Origin: Apoda limacodes
Taxonomy: Eukaryota > Arthropoda > Insecta > Lepidoptera > Limacodidae
DNA: 64,000 nt
Reading direction: 5' to 3'
NCBI GenBank assembly: GCA_946406115.1
Contig: OX291540.1
Coordinates: forward strand, 10,288,563-10,352,562
In this document: one piece after another, positions 56,235-64,000 of the stretch
Position numbering within the stretch: the first letter of the stretch is position 1
Layout: each line of letters begins with the position of its first letter
Translations under genes and position numbers: made by a program
Notes under the pieces: model-generated
Databases searched by the model: none
What the model was told of the DNA's origin: nothing
Seen by the model: only the letters and a program-made list of their open reading frames with translations

Positions 56235-56812
56235 GAATTAATATCTGAAGATATTTAAAAAAAACCAGGATTTTGGCGCTCAATAATTTAGTTTTCTCAG
56301 AAAATTTTACTTATACAGCACAGTTTTTTCAGCTTGTTGCTATCGGTTCAACAAAAAATAAAAACTAAAGTAAGATATTTCTGATTGTTGAAGAGAAATC
56401 TTCTTTAGCGGCGTTGTGCACTTTTTTTGTGATGGTTAAAATTTTAAACTCGCGTCAGGATCACGTGACCTGATCAAAAATTCGTAAGACGGAATTCGCG
56501 TCAGGACACGTGACCTTTATATACTACATTAGGTTAGTTTTTATTATAATGATTAGTACAGAGAGGTTGGATATGGGATTTTAATTCTATGACAGCTTGA
56601 GATGTCAAATATACTACGTCAAAAAAGTAAATAAACAAACATTATTATTTATAATAAATAAATATGTATACGAAGTGATGGGAAGTAAATAGCTAGTATA
56701 GGAAAAAATAAATAGTTAATATTCAAGTTTACACTTCTGCCGGCACTCCCGGAGTCCAACCCGTTTTTGTTGTCTTTATTTAATGCTGATCAAATTAACA
56801 AACAATTTCTGT
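56235..56812. other. Spacer between reductase gene and LINE
   Basis: AT-rich. A segment GCGTCAGGA(T)CACGTGACCT occurs twice (56453-56473 and 56497-56516) and holds the E-box CACGTG. Confidence 0.45.
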
Positions 56813-56893
56813 GTCGGCTCCATGGCTCAGTGGGTAAGGACCCGACTGCTGAATCTAGGGGGTTGTGTTCGATTCCCGCACAAGACAAACATT
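56813..56893 (+). repeat. tRNA-derived SINE head
   Basis: TGGCTCAGTGGGTAAGGACCC resembles a pol III A box, and GTTCGATTCCCGC is a B box at normal spacing. The segment then has ACAAGACAAACATTTATGA, common in moth SINEs. It does not fold into a complete tRNA with matching acceptor ends. It is cut off at about 56895, where LINE sequence begins. Confidence 0.7.
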
Positions 56894-58818
56894 TATGATA
56901 GATATGTGCGCAATGCCCATGGGGAGGCCAGATCTAAATTTTTGATGTGGGTTTGGTGGGGTAGACCAGAAAGCGGAGAAGTTTTCGAGGACATGCGGCG
57001 TAGTCGCAATTTATTTAAATCACGTTTACGCTGGTGTCAAAACCACAGCGAGCAAATTAAAATGGACATTGCGGCTACGCAGCATTCGAACAATGACTTT
57101 AAGAACTTTTGGAAATCTACAAATAAATTAAATGGTAGACCTGGCTTACCAGTGAGCGTTGAGGGTTTTAATGACCATGGTCTCATAGCAGACATGTTCA
57201 GGGACCATTTTACGGTGACGTCACCGTTGGGACCATCACAGCTTGGAAGAGATGAATGTACACGTGGTCAGGAGATTGGAATCCGATTTACTGCAAAGGA
57301 GGTCAATAATGCTATAGCCTCTATGCCCCGTGGCAAGTCTCCTGGCCATGACAGTTTGAGTATTGAACACCTAAGGTACGCGGGTCCTCACTTGCCTAGA
57401 GTGCTTGCCATGTTTTATAATTTGTACATGGCACACTCGTACTTGCCTTCAGCGCTGATGAAAACTCTGTTGGGGACCAATTGTGAAGAATAGAACTGGG
57501 GATGTGTCTGATAAGTCCAACTACAGGCCTATCTCACTGGCCACGGTTGTTGCGAAGGTTTTTGACAGTTTGCTTAGTGTCCACCTTGATAAACATATAA
57601 CCTTACATGATAATCAGTTTGGTTTCAGGCCAGGTTTGTCAACTGAGTCGGCCATACTATGTCTGAAGCAAACTGTAACCTATTATTCGGTTAGACGTAC
57701 ACCTGTTTACGCCTGTTTTTTAGACCTTAGTAAAGCTTTTGACCTGGTAAGTTACGATATCCTATGGCAGAAAATGAAAAATACTGGACTGCCTGAAGAA
57801 GTAACCAAAATCTTCAAATATTGGTACTGTAACCAGGTCAATTTTGTGCGATGGTCCGAAACCTATTCGCAGCCGTATAGGTTGGAGTGCGGAGTTAGAC
57901 AGGGAGGCTTAACCTCCCCTAAGCTCTTCAACCTTTATGTTAATGCCCTCATAGAGGCGCTCAGTGGCACACATGTCGGTTGTCACATTGACGGAGTAAG
58001 TCTTAGCAACATCAGTTACGCTGACGACATGGTGTTGCTGAGTGCTTCTGTCTGTGGCTTAGCGAAACTGTTGGGCATATGTGAAAACTATGCTCAAAGT
58101 CACGGCTTAATATATAATGTAAAAAAAAGCGAATGTATGGTCTTTCAGGCCAGGGGTAAAGCATTGCCATCAATTATACCACCAATTAAATTATATGGTA
58201 CTCCGTTAAAGAGGGTGTCACAATTTAAATATCTCGGTCATGTTGTAACCTTTGACCTGAAAGACGATGCTGATATCGAGAGAGAGCGCAGGGCATTGTC
58301 CGTTAGGGCGAACATGATCGCTCGCAGGTTTGTTCGTTGTTCCACCCCTGTTAAAGTAACACTCTTTAGAGCTTATTGTACTTCCTTCTACACAAGCAGC
58401 CTGTGGATCAATTTTACGCAGAAACAGTACAATGCCCTCCGCGTTCAGTACAATAACGCTTTCAGGATGCTAATGGGACTGCCTCGATGCTGCAGTGCGT
58501 CGGGTATGTTCGCCGATGCGCATGTTGATTGTTTTTACTCAATTATGCGGAAGCGGTGCACATCCCTGGTACGCAGGGTTAGGGATAGTCCTAGTGGCGT
58601 CCTGAGATCTTTTGCTGACAGGCTGGATTGTCAGTACCTGAACCACTGCAGTATGGTTCACGTGCTGACTAATCAGGGCTGTCTTAGATTTAAGGTCTAG
58701 ATTAAGGTACTTTTAAGTTTACTAACATTAGACTAGGGTTTTCTTATATATTACTAACAAAATATGATCTTTAAGGTCGAAATAAATGATTTTTATTTAT
58801 TTATTTTTATTTTATTAT
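56894..58818 (+). pseudogene. LINE reverse transcriptase with one frameshift, 5'-truncated
   Basis: The first part (to about 57470) reads FEDMRRSRNLFKSRLRW, the linker, and FTAKEVNNAIASMPRGKSPGHDSLSIEHLRY. A G-run (57472-57475) carries a one-base shift. The RT then continues in another frame to a stop at 58700: NYRPISLATVVAKVFD, DNQFGFRPGLST, CFLDLSKAFDLV, GVRQGGLTSPKLFN, YADD (58017-58028), and a C-terminal FKYLGHVV...FRAYC region. The 3' UTR is about 100 bp with an AAATAAATGATTTTTATTTATT tail. Apart from the shift, the frames are clean, so it is fairly young. The clade is not assigned. The 5' end joins a SINE head. Confidence 0.85.
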
Positions 58819-58871
58819 TTGTGTTTGTCTTGAGACTGCGTGTTTTCTATTTATAAAATGTATGTTTTTAC

Positions 58872-59141
58872 AATAAAAACCTTTTAACTAAAAAAACAAA
58901 CAGCTTCTAAAAGATGCACTAAATATGTAAAAATAATTACTTTTTTCCAAAAATTTGATATGAATTACAGTTTAAAGTTGGTGTCATGAAAGTAAAGTGT
59001 GTTTGTTATAAACTTAAGGTACCTACATAGACACCAACTTCAAACTGTAATTAAGATAAAATTCTTAGAAACAAGTAATTATTATCTTCTTAGTGCATCT
59101 TTTTAAAGCCGATTTTTTTTAGTTAAAAAGTTTTTATTTTT
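58872..59141. repeat. 270-bp imperfect palindrome (fold-back element)
   Basis: Left arm AATAAAAACCTTTTAACTAAAA...AAAGATGCACTAA...AATAATTACTT...ATTACAGTTTAAAGTTGGTGTC pairs with the right arm from 59025 to 59141 (ATAGACACCAACTTCAAACTGTAATT...AAGTAATTATTAT...TTAGTGCATCTTTTTAAAG...AGTTAAAAAGTTTTTATT). Arms are about 115 bp, roughly 80% matched by eye, with a short loop. Confidence 0.85.
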
Positions 59142-59779
59142 GATGAATTGTTTTTTTTCTCGTACACTTAAAACATCGATGCTCGTTATAAAATTTTATA
59201 CATAAAAGGAAATCATCAACGTAAAAGGCGTTTTACCAGTTCCAAATTAACACCATTTTTTTTTACCAAATATTTAAGTTTTAAATTTACTACATTAGTG
59301 TGGGACCACCTCAGAAATATACACTTTTAAATAAAAATAAGAATTATGAAAATTCCTCTATATATGACGGAGTTATGCCCGAACATACATAAAACAAAAA
59401 AATATATAAACATCCGAATTAACAACTTCCTCCTTTTTTTAGTCGGTTAAAGAAAAAGGATATATTTGCATTTCTGTCCGTTGTCTAGTCAGATGTGTGT
59501 AATTTTCAAAAATATTAATATTTTTTCTTTGTATTTATATATATTTCGGTCCTGTAAACGTTTTTGGCTTTCTATGGGGCTATTTGCGAAAACCAATTAA
59601 TTTTTGGTAAACTTAACTGAATAGGCTTATATTTTGTGTTTGTCTGTTGGGAAGTACAGGTTTTCTACCCGTCGCTGTTTTGCAACAAAACAAAATCGGT
59701 CAAGTGCGATTTGGAATAGCACATCGTGGCCTGCGTACCACTATTTGCGTAATTTACGAAAAGCAAAAATTGAATTTTG
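59142..59779. other. AT-rich spacer
   Basis: Nothing supported, apart from a scrap of the GAGTCCGACTCG repeat near 59690. Confidence 0.35.
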
Positions 59780-60014
59780 TTTCCAATTAGGGTTGCCAGG
59801 CGTCCGGATAAAGCCGGACAGTCAGGCTTTTTGGTTGCGTGTTAGGCCAAATTAGGCGGCGTCCGGCCTGTCTGGCTTTTGTTAGGCTTTTTAAATTTGA
59901 TCATTATATTAAAATAAATATTTAAATATAACATAAATATCAAAACAAATAAAGTTTCAGCAGATTTTATGATAAATTAACGTTTTGTTTTCCATTGCAA
60001 ATTGTAATAGTAGT

Positions 60015-61000
60015 AAGTCATTCAAATTCAGATTCAAATCCTTTATTTGCTGCAGTATAGGTACAAAATGGTTTTAATGTATCGTAATTCCTTACTTTTC
60101 AAGGCATGCAAATGTTATTTATAATAAACAAGCAAGAAATTGTAATTTTTTTTATACCGCTAAGATGGCAAACGAGCACACGCAATAAAAACTAAATTAA
60201 TTTACATTCACAGATTTATGTACTATCAACCAGAAATCTGAGTATTCACAAAAAAAAAACGAAACTTGTCTCCAATTCGCTAAAAATTTTACAGGCAACT
60301 TTAGCGCATTGCTTGCAAACGAAAAATGTCTTAAAGTGGATACCCAAGTTTCAAGTCTTTATCAATTCTGTGACCTATAAGTTGCAAATATTATTAAAAT
60401 AAATATGTCTAGTAATTAAAATATTTTTCATTCAGAAAATTCGTTGACACTGTAACAAGCTTTATTAACTTAAAACACATGTTATTATATACATTGATGC
60501 GTATAGATGAGGCAAGAGAGGTATGCCAGGATCGTAGCAAGTGGCAGACTTTGGTCTCTGCCTACCCCTCTGGGAAACAGGCGTGATGTTATGTATGTAT
60601 GTACATTTTATTGTCTAGGCTCGTAATACATTTAGGTAACTTATTATATAATTTCGGTTCCATACAAAATATTCTTTGCTTCATTAGTGATGTACGACAT
60701 AGAATTACACTGAGTACATACGTATGAACACAGCAATTTCAAAAAAATACAGATACGGTAATGTAAGTATAGAAAGACTTTGAAAATATAATTTATAGCT
60801 ATCTCTAGTTTTTAAACCACAGGCAGCTCAAAGACATTTCTTTTGTACTTTAAAAACCTTAAATTTATTTGTTGAGTTTCCCCAGAAAATCAGTCCATAT
60901 CGTAGTGTCAACGTCTCATAGGCATTATACTCTGTTAAGACTGTTGACTGGCTTGCTGACTTATTTAACATTATAGTGCGTATGAAGAATTGATTTAATT
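60015..61000 (-). pseudogene. LINE fragment nested in the hAT-like element
   Basis: The leftward frame (60828-61010) has AYETLTLRYGLIFWGNSTNKFKVFKVQKKCL, a C-terminal RT block of CR1/Jockey-like LINEs. Further 3' (60020-60060), AATAAAGGATTTGAATCTGAATTTGAATG looks like the poly(A) signal and terminal repeats of such an element. It is interrupted by the RTE fragment. Confidence 0.6.
60497..60605 (+). pseudogene. RTE LINE 3' terminus
   Basis: The frame has CQDRSKWQTLVSAYPSGKQA followed by a stop and a (TATG)n tail. RD(R)SKWR-LV-AYPSG is the C-terminal block of RTE ORF2. It is inserted in the LINE above, giving three nested layers. Confidence 0.7.
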
Positions 61001-61459
61001 TTGTACACACATATTCAATATGTGCCTACCAAGACAATTTAGAATCAATAGAGTCCTAAGAATTTAAGTAAGTGTAAGTAATAAATGCTGAATAAAAGAA
61101 AGGCTGATTCCTTAAATTCGTTATTTCATTATTTAAGAACATTTTATGGTAAAAAAAGGTTTTGTTTTAATTTGTTTTCCATTGAAAATTGCAATATTAG
61201 TTACTGCTAACTACTATTGAAATTAATATTGTACTGAATATTGAATGATTAATAATAAAGAAGACTGTTTTTTTCAATTTTGATGTTGTTCCATTAGAAT
61301 TTAAGAAGATTTTATGGTAAATGATAAAAAAACAAAAAAAAATTATGTTACACAGGACTAAAAAAATAATTATGTCCGGCCTCTTTACTCAAATGTCCGG
61401 CTAAACTGACTGGTCTGTCCGGCTTTTCGGTTTTAAGACCTGGCAACCCTATTTCCAAT

Positions 61460-62059
61460 AATCCTTTCGTATCACATAATTTGTGGAAATTTATGGCTTC
61501 TACCTAAAAGGTCTAAAAGATAGAGCTCTTTATTGGTGGGACAAATAGACAGTGTAGGCTTAGTAATAGGGCTCCGTTTGCACCCTTTGGATACGGAAAC
61601 CTAAAAAGGGGCATATTAATACAGCCTTATTATGAAGTTATCACTGTAATCGAAATGGTTGTACTGATAGAAAAGTGGTTCAAGGATTATTTTCATAAAT
61701 TTTAAAGTATTGTGGTTTTTCGAAACCGACAGTCTTGGGATAACAAGAGATTTAAGGACGTAAAAAGGCCATAACATCCATAGCTGTGTGCTGAGAACCT
61801 GCATGCAGTGTGACCAGATTTAGAAGAATCTGGTTTCGTAGCAGATTTATAGAATCTAGCTGTTTTTAGAAGGATCTTTACATATTTTTATTTCCATATT
61901 TAATGGGGTCTCCAAAGGCTGCGTGAAATCACGCGTATACAAATATTTCACTATGCTCAGTTTACTTCAATCAAACACTGTTTTGTATTCGACTAACCTT
62001 TTTCGTTTTTACAAATCAGTGTTTTTCTGACTTGAACACTGATTTGAATCGACCTGTTA
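61460..62059. other. Spacer with an inverted GGGTTCCG repeat piece
   Basis: 61500-61605 (TAGTAATAGGGCTCCGTTTGCACCCTTTGGATACGGAAACC) resembles the dispersed repeat at 50187. The rest is unassigned. Confidence 0.4.
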
Positions 62060-62415
62060 TCCATACTAATATTATAAATGCGAAAGTACCTCTGTCTGTC
62101 TGTTACCTCTTCACGCTTAAACCGCTGTTCTGATTAAGATAAAATTTGGCATGGAGGTAGTTTGAGTCCCGAGAAAGGACTTAGGCTACTTGAAAACGTC
62201 AAGTATGAGTGAGTTACCGTTAAAATCTTACACCGATAACCGAATTAAGGACGAATTTGGCATGGATAGTTGCATAGTTTGAGTCCTGGGGAAGGACATA
62301 GGCTAATTGAAATCGTCAAGTGTGAGTCGGTTTTTTTCTATAATTGAGGAGTTGCCGTTGAAACCCTACACTGATAGCCGAATTTAGGGCGGGTGGAACC
62401 GCAGGAATAAGCTAG
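62060..62415 (+). mobile_element. Non-autonomous Helitron-like repeat, complete ends
   Basis: A|TCCATACTAATATTATAAATGCGAAAGTACC... to ...GGCGGGTGGAACCGCAGGAATAAGCTAG|T. It has a TC start, CTAG end, A/T insertion site and a GCGG/CCGC hairpin before the 3' end. The interior has an internal duplication: AAAACGTCAAG...ACCGATAACCGAAT at about 62195-62245, then again at about 62312-62390. Confidence 0.75.
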
Positions 62416-62630
62416 TAAAAAAACATAAACATGCTAATTTGGAAATACGTATCTTCCCTGTATAATTTAATTGGGTCATCAGAACAAAAAAAATGTTTCT
62501 TGTGTGTTCTTCATTTGGGAAATAACGTGAAGAATTGACCATGTGTGAGTCGGTCGCTTAAAATTAAGGTGCACCCAATACTGCCTTTTTCACAATAATT
62601 CTATGAGTAACCACCATAAAACGTTTTTTT

Positions 62631-62795
62631 TTATATACCACCAAGGTGGCAAACAAGCTTGCGGTCCGCCTGATTGGAAGCGGTTACCGCAGGCCATGTA
62701 CATTTGCAACACGGGGGCATTACTTGCGCGTTACCGACCCTTAAAAATTTAATCACTTCTTTCTTGAAGAACCCCATATTGTATGTAGTAGCAAG
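62631..62795 (-). repeat. LINE/SINE tail repeat, inverted copy
   Basis: TATATACCACCAAGGTGGCAAACAAGCTTGCGGTCCGCCTGATTGGAAGCGGTTACCGC...CACGGGGGCATTACTTGCGCGTTACCGACCC...CTTCTTTCTTGAAGAACCCCATATTGTA is the reverse complement of the tail at 30779-30932. No RT is attached. Confidence 0.8.
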
Positions 62796-63351
62796 ATATG
62801 TCGTATAACGAAACTATGTAACTTAATGTTATATAGATAGAAATTATCCTTATTATCCTTCTAAGTACTTTAAATGTGGTAAGCAAGACTTTAGTTCTTA
62901 TTAGTCAGTGTCGTAGTAAAACGTTTTGTAAACGTTAACGTTAAAAACTATACTCGATCAAATTATATCAACATTATGTATTAGTTTCTGTCAAAACGTC
63001 TTCACAACAATGTTTTACTACTTTTCAGTCACATTCTATTGGAATTGTATTAAAACTTTATGTTAACGTTTAATAGATCAAATCATACAATACATATAAT
63101 TGTATTAGCCTTGGCTACTCTAGTAAAGATCGTGATCTTGACAAATTTGTTCCTGTGAGTAATTCTTTATGACTTCTACACAATGTTTGTTCGCATAAGA
63201 GTTGCTAACACTAGGTTTTTTAGATGATTTATTTAGGGAACTTAATAACTGCTTTTTATGCTAATGCATCAACTTGTATTAAGATTTCATGAAATTTAAC
63301 TATTGAGTACTTTTTTCAATTAATTAAACCACAGGTTATACATAATATTGA
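62796..63351. other. AT-rich spacer
   Basis: No feature recognised. Confidence 0.4.
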
Positions 63352-63600
63352 GGGACAAGCTGACCCAGCGAACGGTCTTTTTTTTTTTTTAAAACAACTG
63401 CCGCACCAACCTATTGTGAAAGGGTTACACTAATTCAGAAACCTTCCCCAGCGTGTGCATAACAACTTACCAAAATTTCATAACAATCGGTTTACCCATA
63501 TTGCGCGAGTCCGACTCGCACTTGACTATTTTTTTCTTTCTCAGAAACATTCTTCGGCGTATGCATAACAACTTACCAAAATTTCATTACAATATTTTAT
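63352..63600 (+). repeat. Dispersed repeat (AGCTGACCCAGCGAACG type)
   Basis: AGCTGACCCAGCGAACGGTC...AACAACTGCCGCACCAACCTATTGTGAAAGGGTTACACTAATTCAGAAACCTTCCCC...GCGCGAGTCCGACTCGCACTTGAC, with a second partial unit. Closely matches 49495-49700. Confidence 0.8.
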
Positions 63601-63668
63601 TCAAATCATGTGAGGAAAATTCATAAAGTTACTAAATCTTTTAAGCTTTTGTTAACTTCTATAATAAA

Positions 63669-63827
63669 ATGGCTGTAGACATTAAAAATTTACTTTTGAA
63701 ACATTTTAAAACCATTGTTAAACAAAACTTAACTGAAAAAGGGTATTACAAAATCTCCGAATATATGGAGGATACAGAGATTCTTGGGTATGACCCGCTC
63801 AGCAATTTTGCTGGCTACTTCATTTAG
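63669..63827 (+). CDS. 52-codon open frame, unassigned
   Basis: ATG at 63669, stop TAG at 63825-63827. The peptide begins MAVDIKNLLLKHFK and ends YDPLSNFAGYFI. It is mixed charged and aromatic, without signal peptide or known motif. It lies in AT-rich DNA where such a frame could occur by chance, so I give it low weight. It might be a remnant or an exon of a gene continuing to the right. Confidence 0.2.
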   Translation: MAVDIKNLLLKHFKTIVKQNLTEKGYYKISEYMEDTEILGYDPLSNFAGYFI

Positions 63828-64000
63828 TTGACCAAAGTAATATCTGACTAAAATGTTGAATAAGGATCATGTTTTTCCTGCTACGCGACATTTATGTTAC
63901 TAATTAAGAGGTATAAGATTTAAAAAATAATACTATAGTATTTTCAAATGCCCTTTTTAATTAGAAAAACTAATTATAAACAGCACATGCATGCTTACCT

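Larger units (their letters stand above)
59788..61451. mobile_element. hAT-like non-autonomous DNA transposon with nested LINE pieces
   Basis: The termini are TAGGGTTGCCAGG and CCTGGCAACCCTA, flanked by an exact 8-bp duplication TTTCCAAT (59780-59787 and 61452-61459). 8-bp duplications and (C/T)AGGGTTGCCA ends are typical of hAT elements. Subterminal GTCCGGC / GCCGGAC motifs recur at both ends (59800-59880 and 61375-61430). No transposase is encoded. The interior contains a LINE copy on the minus strand and an RTE 3' fragment on the plus strand. Confidence 0.88.

Noticed and set aside
56813..56893. Possible tRNA gene
   Set aside because: Boxes A and B are present, but the acceptor and anticodon stems do not pair. 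It fits a SINE head better.

Overview
The window looks like nuclear DNA of a moth or butterfly (Lepidoptera). It is AT-rich, has spliced genes with GT-AG introns, and is packed with dispersed repeats of kinds I know from lepidopteran genomes. There are no bacterial operons. The only long open frames are spliced host exons and retrotransposon genes.

Host genes. (1) A complete delta(24)-sterol reductase gene (DHCR24) lies on the minus strand at 23493-28656. I resolved nine coding exons; joined, they give exactly 505 codons plus a stop, and every splice site is usable. A non-coding first exon near 34.78-34.86 kb is plausible. (2) A complete short-chain dehydrogenase/carbonyl-reductase gene lies on the plus strand. 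It has two exons (44962-45601 and 55946-56151, 281 codons) split by a 10.3-kb intron full of transposon debris. (3) At 3145-3325 on the minus strand a small exon with paired cysteines looks like an anaphylatoxin-type domain as in fibulins. The rest of that gene would lie outside the window or is unrecognised.

Mobile elements dominate the rest. The best preserved is a full-length Jockey-type non-LTR retrotransposon on the minus strand (38742-44559). Both of its frames are open, it has a 32-base poly(A) tail, and a 14-bp target duplication flanks it. It lies about 330 bp upstream of the reductase TATA box, in head-to-head orientation. A decayed relative lies at 6.53-7.81 kb. Other structures with defined ends are a 1664-bp hAT-like element with an 8-bp duplication (59788-61451), a short LTR retrotransposon without protein genes (48206-49155, 4-bp duplication), a long fold-back element (20.03-21.19 kb), an 0.8-kb TIR element with subterminal repeats (47.07-47.89 kb), a 301-bp MITE-like element (9134-9434), Helitron-like repeats with TC...CTAG ends, and palindromes at 54.3 and 58.9 kb.

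Degraded fragments include several LINE families (RTE-like, CR1/Jockey-like, and one with a single frameshift at 56.9-58.7 kb), a Tc1-like transposase, a transposon-borne gene of unknown role with an HEKADTR motif, a tRNA-derived SINE head, and two 5S-rRNA-derived segments. A 260-bp AATAT microsatellite sits at 51.06 kb. Stretches between these are AT-rich and I see no genes in them.

No new enzymatic or defence system is visible. The most interesting points are the sterol-salvage gene, the young Jockey insertion facing a host promoter, and several element structures that I could delimit but not assign to a family.
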